Positions 18,540 through 27,225 of a stretch of 64,000 nucleotides of DNA are shown here, piece by piece. This DNA is from Leucobacter muris (GTDB taxonomy: Bacteria; Actinomycetota; Actinomycetes; Actinomycetales; Microbacteriaceae): the NCBI RefSeq assembly GCF_004028235.1, contig NZ_CP035037.1, positions 806,001 to 870,000 on the forward strand, read 5' to 3'. The notes under the pieces are model-generated. The model was given only the letters and a program-made list of their open reading frames with translations, did not search any database and had not been told where the DNA came from. How positions within the stretch are numbered: the stretch's first letter is position 1; each line of letters starts with the position of its first letter. Made by a program: the position numbers and the translations under genes.

Positions 18540-20063
18540 TTGACCGCACCCCAGACGGACGCCGCCGAGCGCGCCCGATACCGTCCCGACCCCTCGGTGC
18601 TCACGGCGCTGCGCAGCCCTCGACTGCTCACGCGGGAGGTGCTCGCCGGGATCGTCGTCGCGCTCGCCCTGATCCCCGAAGCCATCGCGTTCTCGGTGAT
18701 CGCGGGCGTGGATCCGCGCATGGGGCTGCTCTCCTCGTTCATCATGGCGACGAGCATCGCCTTCCTCGGCGGCCGGCCCGCGATGATCACGGCCGCCACC
18801 GGCGCCGTGGCGCTCGTCGTTGCGCCCGTGGTGCGCGAGCACGGGCCCGAATACCTCATCGCGACGGTGCTGCTCGCAGGGCTGATCCAGATCCTGCTCG
18901 CCGTGCTCGGCGTGGCGAAGCTCATGCGGTTCATCCCGCGCAGCGTGATGGTCGGCTTCGTGAACTCGCTCGCGATCCTCGTGTTCATCGCGCAGCTGCC
19001 CCAGCTGATCGGCGTGCCCTGGGCTGTGTACCCCCTGGTGGCGGGCGGCATCCTGATCCTGCTGCTCATGCCCCGGATCACGCAGGCCGTGCCGGCGCCG
19101 CTCGTCTCCGTGATCATCGTGACGATCGTGGTGGTGGTCTGCGCCATCAACGTGCCCACGGTCGGCGACCAGGGCGAGCTGCCCCGCAGCCTGCCCGAGC
19201 TGGTGATCCCGAGCGTTCCGATCGAGTGGGGCACGCTCGCCGCCATCGCGCCCTACGCCTTCGCGATGGCGCTCGTCGGCCTCATGGAATCGCTCATGAC
19301 CGCGAAGCTCGTCGACGAGATCACCGACACCCACTCCGACAAGACGCGCGAGGGCTGGGCGCAGGGCGTCGCCAACCTGCTCTCCGGCCTCTTCGGCGGC
19401 ATGGGCGGCTGCGCGGTGATCGGTCAGACGATGATCAACGTGAAAGCGTCGGGCGCGCGCACCCGCATCTCGACCTTTCTCGCCGGCGTCTTTCTGCTGA
19501 TCCTCGTGGTCGTGCTCGGCGATCTCGTCGCGATGATCCCGATGGCCGCTCTCGTCGCCGTGATGATCATGGTCTCCATCGAGGCCTTCGACTGGCACAG
19601 CGTGGCGCCCTCGACCCTGCGGCGCATGCCGAAGAGCGAGACCTTCGTGATGCTGTCCACCGTCGCGCTCGTGGTGGCCACCCACAACCTCGCGATCGGC
19701 GTGATCGGGGGCGTGCTCGTCGCGTCGGTGCTGTTCGTGCGGCGGGTCGCGCACTTCGCGCGGGTCGACCGCGAGGTGACGGGGGAGGGCGACGCCGAGG
19801 TGGCCGGCTACCGCGTCTCGGGCGAGCTGTTCTTCGCGTCGAGCAACGACCTCACCACGCAGTTCGAGTACCGGCGCGATCCCGAGCGCGTGGTGATCGA
19901 CATGTCGGGCGCCCACGTCTGGGACGCCTCGACGGTGGCCGCGCTCGACGCGGTCGTGACGAAGTACGAGCGACTGGGCAAGCGGGTCGAGCTGGTCGGC
20001 ATGAACGCGCGCACGAGCGACTTCCACGCGCGCCTCACGGGCACTCTCGGGGGCGAGGGCTGA
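18540..20063 (+). CDS. SulP-family inorganic anion transporter with STAS domain
   Basis: 507 residues from a TTG start with AAGGA at 18529-18533. The membrane domain has SulP motifs (EVLAGIVVALALIPEAIAFSVIAGVDPRMGL, GPEYLIATVLLAG, FGGMGGCAVIGQT). From about residue 390 a STAS domain follows (VAGYRVSGELFFASSNDL...VVIDMSGAHVWDASTVAAL). Relatives carry sulfate, bicarbonate or other anions; the substrate cannot be told here. Proximity to the molybdenum genes is suggestive but the gene has its own promoter. Confidence 0.9.
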   Translation: MTAPQTDAAERARYRPDPSVLTALRSPRLLTREVLAGIVVALALIPEAIAFSVIAGVDPRMGLLSSFIMATSIAFLGGRPAMITAATGAVALVVAPVVREHGPEYLIATVLLAGLIQILLAVLGVAKLMRFIPRSVMVGFVNSLAILVFIAQLPQLIGVPWAVYPLVAGGILILLLMPRITQAVPAPLVSVIIVTIVVVVCAINVPTVGDQGELPRSLPELVIPSVPIEWGTLAAIAPYAFAMALVGLMESLMTAKLVDEITDTHSDKTREGWAQGVANLLSGLFGGMGGCAVIGQTMINVKASGARTRISTFLAGVFLLILVVVLGDLVAMIPMAALVAVMIMVSIEAFDWHSVAPSTLRRMPKSETFVMLSTVALVVATHNLAIGVIGGVLVASVLFVRRVAHFARVDREVTGEGDAEVAGYRVSGELFFASSNDLTTQFEYRRDPERVVIDMSGAHVWDASTVAALDAVVTKYERLGKRVELVGMNARTSDFHARLTGTLGGEG

Positions 20064-20961
20064 GCGGCGCGGGTCGCCGCGCAGGCGGGGCGGGATCCCG
20101 GAGGGGCGGGCGATCGCTCGCGCTGGCGGCGCTGGCGGTGTGCGCGCTCGCCCTCGCGGGCGCGCTCGCGATGCAGGGCGTGGACGCCCCCGAGGGGAGC
20201 GGCGCGGCTCCGGGCACGGGCTCGTCGCGGCAGGCCGACGAGGGGGCGAGCGGCGATCCTGCCGCGGGCGAGGCGGCGGTTGATCCGCCCGCGGGCGATC
20301 CCGGGCCGTCGGCCGCGGATCCCGGATCGGCCGGTGCGCCCGTTCCCGCGCCCGCGCCCGCCGCGGAGCGCACCGCCGCCGAGACGCTCGACGCGCTCCC
20401 CGTCAAGGGGCGCGCGCCGAAGACCGGCTACGACCGCAGGACGGGATTCGGGAGCGGGTGGCAGGATCCCGACCGCAACGGCTGCGACGCCCGCAACGAC
20501 ACGCTGCAGCGCGACCTCGCCGATGCCCGACTCGACGGCCCGTGCACAGTGCTGTCGGGGGTGCTGCTCGACCCGTACACCGGGGCGCGCATCGACTTCG
20601 TGCGCGGCGAGCGCACCTCCCAGGCCGTGCAGATCGACCACGTCGTCGCGCTCTCCGACGCCTGGCAGAAGGCGCGCAGGCGCTCACGCGAGAGCAGCGG
20701 GTCGTGTTCGCCAACGATCCGCTCAACCTGCTGGCGGTCGACGGCGCGGCGAACTCGAGCAAGGGCGACGGCGATGCGGCGACCTGGCTGCCGCCCGAGC
20801 GGGGCATCCGCTGCGAATACGTCGCCCGGCAGATCTCGGTGAAAGCCTCGTACGGGCTGTGGGTGACGGCTGCCGAGAGCGATGCGATGCGGCGCGTGCT
20901 GACGAGCTGCCCGGGTCAGCCGGCGTACGAGTCGCCGCTCGCCGGAGCCGAGACGGGCTGA
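20060..20961 (+). pseudogene. Secreted HNH endonuclease family protein, frameshifted
   Basis: A signal-peptide-like segment (LALAALAVCALALAGALA) and a Pro/Ala-rich linker precede an HNH/DUF1524-type nuclease domain: KTGYDRRTGFGSGW, GCDARNDTLQRDL, VQIDHVVALSDAWQ, then after a frame change NDPLNLLAVDGAANSSKGD. One G is missing after CAGAAGG (about 20671); adding it restores the conserved DAWQKGAQALTREQR region. No ATG or GTG fits the signal peptide: the natural start position is a CTG overlapping the SulP stop (CTGA). Either a decaying gene, an error, or an unusual start. Confidence 0.75.
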
Positions 20962-21030
20962 GCTGCGACTGGCTGAGCTGCGACGGGCTGGGCCGCGGCG
21001 GGCTGATCCGTCGCGGGCTGAGCCAGCGCG
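20956..21030 (+). repeat. 15-bp tandem repeat (five degenerate units)
   Basis: Five consecutive 15-mers begin with GGCTG: GGCTGAGCTGCGACT, GGCTGAGCTGCGACG, then three diverged copies. The array starts in the last codons of the nuclease pseudogene and fills part of the 178-bp gap before the convergent dehydrogenase gene. No other gene is seen in the gap. Confidence 0.7.
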
Positions 21031-21139
21031 GCTCCGGGAGCGCCCGAGGAGACCGGCACCCCCGGCGGCGACGGTCGGCGGCGACCATGGCCGCCGGCCG
21101 TCGCCAGACGCTCCGTCGAGGAGCGAGGCGGGACGCAGC

Positions 21140-22132
21140 CTAGGCCGGGCGGTTGACCGGCGAGTCGGGCGCACCCGCCTCGAGCAGCGAGACGGCGTTC
21201 TGCGCCTGGATTCTCACGTACTCGATCTCGGTGCGCGCCGAGAAGTAGGCGATGTGCGGGGTGAGCACCACGTCGTCGCGGCCGAGCAGCGGATGACCCG
21301 GCTCGGGCGGCTCCTGATCGAGCACGTCGAGCGCCGCCCCCGAGAGCCGCCCCGAGTCGAGCGCCGCGGCGACCGCGTCGGGATCGATGAGCCCGCCCCG
21401 CGACACGTTCACGAGCACGGATCCTCGCGGCATCGCCGCGAGGAAGTCGGCGTCGACCATGCGCTCCGTCTGCGGGGTGAGCGGCAGGTGGAGGGAGAGC
21501 ACGTCCGACGATGCGCGCACCTCCTCGAGGCCCGCGCGCCGCACTCCGAGCGCGTCGAACTCTGCGCGCACCTCTGGGGTGTCCGGCAGCATCGGGTCGT
21601 AGCCGACGACCGAGCCGAAGAGGGGCGCCGCGAGCCGCACGAGCTCGCGTCCGATCTTGCCGAGGCCGATGACGCCGAGCGTGGTCTCGCTGAGGCGGGG
21701 AGGCGCGGCGGGGGCCCGGTCGTTCCAGTCGGCCGGGTTCGCGGAGGCCGTGTAGAACGGGAGCTGGCGCACGCTGCTGAGCAGGATCGCGAGGGCGTGG
21801 GTCGCGACCTCCTTGGTCGCGGCGCCGGGCACGTTCGTCACCCACACGCCTCGCTCGCTCGCGGCCTCGACATCGACGTAGTCGAATCCCATCGACATGA
21901 GCGACACGATCCTGAGCGACGGCAGCGCCTCGACGATCTCGCGGGTGACGGCGGCGTAGCCCGGCAGCAGCGCGACCGCGCCCTGCGTGCCCGCGATGAT
22001 CTCGGCGGGATCGCGGGTGCCGAGCACCCGCACCTCGAAGCCGTGCTCTTCGAGCAGGCGGATGCCGGCCGAGGGGTCGGTGTCGTCGACGTCGGTGTAG
22101 ACGGCGATCGGCCGCCCGCCGTCGGCGCTCAC
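21140..22132 (-). CDS. D-2-hydroxyacid dehydrogenase family protein
   Basis: 330 residues from GTG. NAD-binding GVIGLGKIGREL, the catalytic Arg in LVNVSRGGLID, Glu in DVLDQEPPEPGHPLLG, and His in VVLTPHIAYFSA are all present. It interconverts 2-oxo and 2-hydroxy acids or belongs to the phosphoglycerate dehydrogenase branch. The start overlaps the stop of the ThDP-enzyme gene by GTGA, so the two enzymes are coupled and may act on successive intermediates. Confidence 0.88.
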   Translation of the reverse strand: MSADGGRPIAVYTDVDDTDPSAGIRLLEEHGFEVRVLGTRDPAEIIAGTQGAVALLPGYAAVTREIVEALPSLRIVSLMSMGFDYVDVEAASERGVWVTNVPGAATKEVATHALAILLSSVRQLPFYTASANPADWNDRAPAAPPRLSETTLGVIGLGKIGRELVRLAAPLFGSVVGYDPMLPDTPEVRAEFDALGVRRAGLEEVRASSDVLSLHLPLTPQTERMVDADFLAAMPRGSVLVNVSRGGLIDPDAVAAALDSGRLSGAALDVLDQEPPEPGHPLLGRDDVVLTPHIAYFSARTEIEYVRIQAQNAVSLLEAGAPDSPVNRPA

Positions 22133-23772
22133 GAGGCGGCCTCCTCGGAGAGATCGAACGCGGCCTGATCGATGTGGATCAGCTGCAGGCCGCCCTCGCG
22201 AACGGCCGCCTCGACGGCCTGCGCCAGCTCTCGCGGGCCGCCGGCGCGGCGGCCGCGGCCGCCGAACGCGTCGGCGACGGCGACCCAGTCGGGCTGGGCG
22301 AGGTCGACGCCCACCGGCGCGATGCCCGCGTCGGCCTCGTTCTGCTTGATCTCGGCGTAGCCGCCGTTGTCGACCACGATCACGGTGACGTCTTCGCCCT
22401 GCTCGACCACGGTGATGAACTCGTTCATCGAGAACATCAGCGCGCCGTCGCCGGTCACCACGAACGCCGGGCGGTGCGGGGCCGCGATGCGCGAGCCGAG
22501 GGCGGCGGGCAGGCCGTAGCCGAGCGTGGCGTAGGTGGCCATGTAGGGCGTCGAGTTCGGCTGCGACACCCGCAGGGCGTTGAGCAGCCCCCAGTAGGCG
22601 ATCTGCGACGAGTCGGTCGCCACGATCGCGTGCTGCGGCAGGGCCGCGGCGATGCGTTCGGCGAGCGCGGCGTTGGGCGCCGACAGCTCGCTCGACTCGG
22701 CCCGGGCGGCCTCGAGGCTCTCGCGCACCCGGTCGGCGGCCCGGTCGCCGCGACCGGCGTCGGCCTCGGTCTCGGGCAGCGCCTCGAGGATCGCGGTGAG
22801 CGCGGTCGCGGCGTCGCCCACGATCCCCAGGTCGGCGCGCTGGTTCTTGTCGATCTGCGATTCGAGCAGATCGACGCGGATCACGGTGCCCCCGGCCTCG
22901 AGTCGGGGCACCCACAGCTCGGCCTCGCCGAGCTTCGAACCGACGACGAGCAGCACGTCGGCCTCCTGCGCGATCCGCCTCCCCGCGGCGAGCCGCAGGT
23001 TCGAGCCGGCCGCGAGCGGGTGGTGCTCGTCGAGCACGCCCTTCGCGTTGAGGGTCGTGACCACGGGGGCGGCGATCCGCTCGGCGAGAGCGCGCAGCTG
23101 CGCAGCTGCCCCGCGCGATCCGCCGCCCGCGAGGATCGCCGGGCGCTCGGCCCGGGCGAGCAGTGCGGCGGCCGAGGCGACGTCCCCGGCGGCGGGCCGG
23201 GCCGGGTCTGGGAGCGGCCGCGGCGCCGTCGCCGTCGCCGGCAGCTCGGTCTCGCGCTCGAGCACGTCGAGGGGGATCTCGAGGTAGACGGGGCGCGGCC
23301 TCGTCGTGGCGAACAGCTCGAACGCGTCGTGGACGGCCGCGACGGCCTGCTCGGCGGAGGTCACGCGCCGGCCCCACTCGACGATCGCCGAGGCGGCGCC
23401 GAGCTGGTCCTTGGTCTCGTGCAGGGTGCCGACATCGGCGAACTCGGCGCCGAGAGCCGGGCCGGGTGAGACGATGATCATGGGGCGCGACTCGCAGTAG
23501 GCGGTGCCCGCCGCCGAGAGCGCGTTGAGCAGGCCCGGCCCGCTCGTCGTGATCACGACGCCCGGCAGACCCGTCTGCAGCGACCAGCCGTCGGAACCGT
23601 AGCCCGCGCCCTGCTCGTGGCGGGTCGTGACGGGGCGGATCCCGAGCGCGCCGAGGGGTCGGTAGAGCTCGAGGTTGTGGGTGCCGGGGATGCCGAAGAC
23701 GGTGTCGACGCCGTAGCCGCGGAGGGTTTCCATGACGACCCAGCCGGTCGTGCGCTTGGGTGTGGTTTCCAT
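22129..23772 (-). CDS. Thiamine diphosphate-dependent enzyme (acetolactate-synthase-like decarboxylase)
   Basis: 547 residues with three domains. The N-terminal PYR domain has the catalytic Glu53 in RHEQGAGYGSDGWS and TTSGPGLLNALSAAG. A central domain follows, then the PP domain with GDGALMF (from residue 441) and DNGGY about 27 residues later, the cofactor-binding signature. The family includes acetolactate synthase, benzoylformate decarboxylase and 5-guanidino-2-oxopentanoate decarboxylase. I cannot assign a substrate. GAGGAG precedes the ATG by four bases. First gene of a two-gene unit with the dehydrogenase. Confidence 0.88.
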   Translation of the reverse strand: METTPKRTTGWVVMETLRGYGVDTVFGIPGTHNLELYRPLGALGIRPVTTRHEQGAGYGSDGWSLQTGLPGVVITTSGPGLLNALSAAGTAYCESRPMIIVSPGPALGAEFADVGTLHETKDQLGAASAIVEWGRRVTSAEQAVAAVHDAFELFATTRPRPVYLEIPLDVLERETELPATATAPRPLPDPARPAAGDVASAAALLARAERPAILAGGGSRGAAAQLRALAERIAAPVVTTLNAKGVLDEHHPLAAGSNLRLAAGRRIAQEADVLLVVGSKLGEAELWVPRLEAGGTVIRVDLLESQIDKNQRADLGIVGDAATALTAILEALPETEADAGRGDRAADRVRESLEAARAESSELSAPNAALAERIAAALPQHAIVATDSSQIAYWGLLNALRVSQPNSTPYMATYATLGYGLPAALGSRIAAPHRPAFVVTGDGALMFSMNEFITVVEQGEDVTVIVVDNGGYAEIKQNEADAGIAPVGVDLAQPDWVAVADAFGGRGRRAGGPRELAQAVEAAVREGGLQLIHIDQAAFDLSEEAAS

Positions 23773-23797
23773 GCTGCTCCTCGAGTTCGTGGTGTGC

Positions 23798-23857
23798 GCC
23801 GAGAGGCGGATTCTGCCGCGGGATCGTCAGATGCTGCGGCGAAATCCACCTCTCGGC
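23798..23857. repeat. 60-bp inverted-repeat element (copy 1)
   Basis: Arms GCCGAGAGGCGGATT (23798-23812) and AATCCACCTCTCGGC (23843-23857) pair with one mismatch around a 30-base centre. It sits in the 134-bp gap between the ThDP enzyme gene and the transporter gene. The same arm core, CGAGAGGCGGAT, recurs at 36433-36490. Confidence 0.75.
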
Positions 23858-23906
23858 CGGGGTGAGGCGGGTGGTGCGGGTGGGGGAGCCCCGGGGGGAG
23901 CCGCGG

Positions 23907-25268
23907 TCAGCGGGTCTCGGGGTCCCGCGTGTCGATCGCGGTGGTGTCGAGACGCGGCGTGAAGGAGCCGGTGACCGGGGCCGCGTCGGAGTGCTGCGGT
24001 GCGAAGCGCACGCCGATGAACGCCGCGAGCGCGAGCACGCCGAAGAACCCGACGACCGACCAGAAGTTGCCGTCGGTCACGATGAGCAGGGTGGAGGCGA
24101 TCGCGGGTGAGAGGCCGCCCCAGACCGCGGCGCCGATGCCGTAGGAGAGCGACATCGAGGTGTAGCGCGACTGGGGGCGGAACATCTGCGCCATGAGGGT
24201 CGAGAGGGGCGCCCAGGCGCCGCTCAGCGTGACGCGGATCAGGATGACGAACAGCCAGATCAGCGCCACGTTCTTCGCCTGGATCGACATCACCAGCGGG
24301 ATGATGACGAGGCACGACGGGATAATGCCGAGGTACATGACGGCCTTCGGCCCGATCTTGTCGCCGAGCGCGGCGATCGGCAGCGTCACGATGAGCTCGA
24401 CGAGCGAGGCGATCGTCATGGCGCCGAGGATGATGGACGGGTCGAGGCCGATCTCGGGGGTGTCGGCGTAGTTCTGCACGAAGGTCGTGGCGATCACGTA
24501 GCCGCCCGACGACATCGCGATGATGCAGAAGCCGAGCAGGATCGGCAGCCAGTTGTTCTTGAGCGCGAACAGCAGCGGCGTCGACTGCTCCTGCCCCTCG
24601 ATCTTCGCCTCGAACACGGGGGTCTCCTCGACGCGGTAGCGCACCCAGAAGCCGACGCCGATGAGCACGATGCTGAAGAGGAACGGCACGCGCCACCCCC
24701 AGCTCAGCAGGGCGTCCTCGCCCAGCGCAGAGAGGGCCCAGAACGCGCCGGTGGCCATCATGGCGCCGAGGGGGTTGCCCACCTGCGTGAAGCCGCCGTA
24801 GAACGTCTTCCACTTGGCGGGTGCGCTCTCGACGGCCATGAGGCTCGCGCCGCCCCACTCGCCGCCGACGGCGAGGCCCTGGGCCATGCGGCACAGGATG
24901 AGCAGGATCGGGCCCCAGATGCCGATGGTCGCGTAGCCGGGCAGCACGCCGACGAGGGTCGTGGCGACGCCCATGAGGATCAGGGTGATGGTGAGGGCGG
25001 GCTTGCGGCCGAGCTTGTCGCCGACGTGACCGAAGATGATGCCGCCGATCGGCCGCATGAAGAAGGCCACGGCGTAGGTGCCGAAGGAGGCGAGTGTCGC
25101 GAGCGCCGGGTCGGCTTCGGGGAAGAACACGTGCGGGAAGATGATCGCCGCCGCGGTCGCGTAGACGTAGAAGTCGTACCACTCGATCGAGGTGCCGACG
25201 AGGGCGGCCATGCCGCCTCTCAGCGCGCGCCTGTGGGAGTTCGGCGCGGCGGCCGTCGATGTGGACAT
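23907..25268 (-). CDS. MHS-family (MFS) metabolite:proton symporter
   Basis: 453 residues with twelve hydrophobic segments. The N-terminus GGMAALVGTSIEWYDFYVYATAA and the loop GHVGDKLGRKPAL are hallmarks of the metabolite:H+ symporter branch (ShiA, ProP, KgtP relatives), which import carboxylates or zwitterions. AAAGGAG lies just before the ATG. It is placed between the ThDP/dehydrogenase pair and an amidohydrolase gene, so it probably imports their substrate. Substrate unknown. Confidence 0.9.
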   Translation of the reverse strand: MSTSTAAAPNSHRRALRGGMAALVGTSIEWYDFYVYATAAAIIFPHVFFPEADPALATLASFGTYAVAFFMRPIGGIIFGHVGDKLGRKPALTITLILMGVATTLVGVLPGYATIGIWGPILLILCRMAQGLAVGGEWGGASLMAVESAPAKWKTFYGGFTQVGNPLGAMMATGAFWALSALGEDALLSWGWRVPFLFSIVLIGVGFWVRYRVEETPVFEAKIEGQEQSTPLLFALKNNWLPILLGFCIIAMSSGGYVIATTFVQNYADTPEIGLDPSIILGAMTIASLVELIVTLPIAALGDKIGPKAVMYLGIIPSCLVIIPLVMSIQAKNVALIWLFVILIRVTLSGAWAPLSTLMAQMFRPQSRYTSMSLSYGIGAAVWGGLSPAIASTLLIVTDGNFWSVVGFFGVLALAAFIGVRFAPQHSDAAPVTGSFTPRLDTTAIDTRDPETR

Positions 25269-25359
25269 GTGAGCTCCTTTGCTGGATGCCGACAGGGGGT
25301 GGATGCGGGGTTGGCGGGGAAGGGAGGGGCGGATGCGGTCGCACCCGCCCCGGGGAGGA

Positions 25360-27030
25360 TCAGCGGGCGAAGACGCGCTCGCCGCCGACCCAGGTCTCGG
25401 TCACGCCGACCCGGGCGAGCTCCGAGACGGGGGTCGCGTGCGGATCGCGGTCGAGCACGGCGAAGTCGGCGCGCTTGCCGGCCTCGATGCTGCCGAGCTC
25501 CTCCTCGCGGCCCAGGGCGCGGGCCGCCGAGATGGTGTGGGCGCGCAGCGCCGTGTCGAGCGAGACGGCGAGGTCGTCGGGGCCGAGCTGCGTGCCGCGT
25601 CGGGTGATGCGGGAGACGGCGGCCTGCACGGCCTCCATCGGGCGGGGGTCGGCGACGGGGGCGTCGGACGAGATGGTGACCGGCACCCCAGCGCGCTCGA
25701 ACTCGCCGAGGGGGTTGAAGCGCTCGCCGGGGGTGCCGACGGCCTGCTCGACGCCCTCGCCCCAGTTGTAGTGGTGCTGCGGCTGGTTGACCGGGTGGAT
25801 TCCGGCCTTCGCCATGCGGGCGATCTGCTCGGGGGTGGGCAGGCCGCAGTGCTCGATGCGGTGGCGGGCGTCGGGATCGGGGCGATCCTCGAGCGCCGCC
25901 TCGATCGCCCCGATCACCATTTCGAGCGCGGTCGGCGACTGGGAGTGCGTGGCGGTCTGCAGGCCGACCCGGTGCGCCTTCCTGATGAGCTCGGCGTAGT
26001 CGGCGGGCTCGTGGTACAGCTGGCCGGTGCGGCACGGGTCGCCCACGTAGCCGTCGGGGAAGTAGGCGGTCCAGCCGCCGAGCGTGCCGTCGGAGTAGAA
26101 CTTGATGCCGGCGAAGCTGAGGTGCTCGTTGCCGAACTGGCCGTGCAGGCCCATCTCGATGGCCTCGTCGAGCAGGTGCGAGAGCAGGTACATGCTCACG
26201 CGCACCTTGAGGTCGCCGGACTCGGCGAGCCGCAGGTACATGTCGAACTCGCGTCGGCTGACCTGGGCGTCGCCGATCGTCGTGACACCGCCTTCGAGGA
26301 AGTTCTGCTGGGCCGCGGCGAGCTGGCGCTTGTGCTCCTCGGGCTCGTCGGCGAGATGGAAGTTGGGGCCGTGGTGGCCGATCTTCACGCCCTCGAGGCC
26401 GGTGAGCACGTTGCAGGCGGCGTCGGAGAGCTCGCCCGTGAGCTCGCCGTCGGCGTCGCGGAAGAACTCGCCGCCCTTCGGGTTGGGGGTGTCGCGCGTC
26501 ACGCCGTGCAGCTCGAAGGTGTAGCTGTTGACGACGCCGCCGTGGCCCGACGCGTTCATCAGGTAGACCTCGCGGTCGGTGGCGACCTCGTCGAGCTCGA
26601 AGCGGGTGGGGTGGCGGCGCTCGGCGAGGTTGCGCTGCTCGTAGCCGTAGCCGCGGATCGGGCGGCCGGGGGGCAGCGTCTGCGCTGCGTCGCGCAGCAG
26701 TGCGACGATCTCGGGGATCGATCCGGCCTGGTCGGGCCCGCAGTCGACCCAGCTCATCATCTGGCCGAGCATGAGGGGGTGCGCGTGGGCGTCGATGAAG
26801 CCGGGCACGACCGTCGTGTCGCCGAGGTCGACGAGTTCGGGTGCGAGCGCGCTCACCTCGGCGGCGGCAGCGCGGCACTCGTCGACGGAGCCGACGTGCG
26901 CGAAGCGGTCGCCGATCACGAGGAACGCCTCGGGGGTGCTGCCGGCCTCGTCGAGCGCGTCGATGCGCTCGGCCGTGACGATCTTCGGTGCGGCGGGGGT
27001 CGGGGCCTGGGTGAACGCGAGCTTGCGCAC
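25360..27030 (-). CDS. YtcJ-like metal-dependent amidohydrolase
   Basis: 556 residues from GTG with AAGGAG eight bases upstream. The metal-binding VVPGFIDAHAHPLMLGQMMSW motif, later GGVTTIGDAQVSRREFDMYL, HRIEHCGLP and the ISSDAPVADPRPMEAVQAAV segment identify the amidohydrolase_3 (YtcJ-like) group. These hydrolyse amides or related bonds of mostly unknown substrates. No signal peptide. Divergent from the tandem Lrp regulator, which probably controls it. Confidence 0.87.
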   Translation of the reverse strand: MRKLAFTQAPTPAAPKIVTAERIDALDEAGSTPEAFLVIGDRFAHVGSVDECRAAAAEVSALAPELVDLGDTTVVPGFIDAHAHPLMLGQMMSWVDCGPDQAGSIPEIVALLRDAAQTLPPGRPIRGYGYEQRNLAERRHPTRFELDEVATDREVYLMNASGHGGVVNSYTFELHGVTRDTPNPKGGEFFRDADGELTGELSDAACNVLTGLEGVKIGHHGPNFHLADEPEEHKRQLAAAQQNFLEGGVTTIGDAQVSRREFDMYLRLAESGDLKVRVSMYLLSHLLDEAIEMGLHGQFGNEHLSFAGIKFYSDGTLGGWTAYFPDGYVGDPCRTGQLYHEPADYAELIRKAHRVGLQTATHSQSPTALEMVIGAIEAALEDRPDPDARHRIEHCGLPTPEQIARMAKAGIHPVNQPQHHYNWGEGVEQAVGTPGERFNPLGEFERAGVPVTISSDAPVADPRPMEAVQAAVSRITRRGTQLGPDDLAVSLDTALRAHTISAARALGREEELGSIEAGKRADFAVLDRDPHATPVSELARVGVTETWVGGERVFAR

Positions 27031-27225
27031 GGTGAACTCCTTCGTCTCGAATCGCTACGAGAGTACGCACTTTCGAACGGCCGCGACAGCAGAAAAATCG
27101 TTGAAATCGCAAGAGCGGATGATATGTCGATCAAGGTCGCCATTTTCTCGTGGAGAAGCTCAGATGAGCCCGATGTCGGTGATGATCTGCTGGAATCAGC
27201 CGCGGTGATCTGGCAGGATCGGAGC
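27031..27225. promoter_or_regulatory. AT-rich divergent promoter region between amidohydrolase and Lrp-type regulator
   Basis: 195 bp with noticeably lower GC than its surroundings, including the A-tract AGAAAAATCGTTGAAATCGC near 27090. Lrp/AsnC proteins prefer AT-rich curved DNA, so this is the likely operator zone. The ribosome-binding site AAGGAG of the minus-strand gene is at its left edge. The frame of the regulator is open through here, but the sequence lacks family similarity before 27226. Confidence 0.5.

Noticed and set aside
18540..20063. SulP protein as a molybdate transporter
   Set aside because: It has its own promoter, and a complete modABC is present. SulP members transport several anions and nothing in the sequence selects molybdate.
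27121..27225. Upstream extension of the Lrp-type regulator from ATG 27123
   Set aside because: The extra 34 residues lack similarity, are AT-rich like a promoter region, and the HTH starts right after the GTG at 27226.
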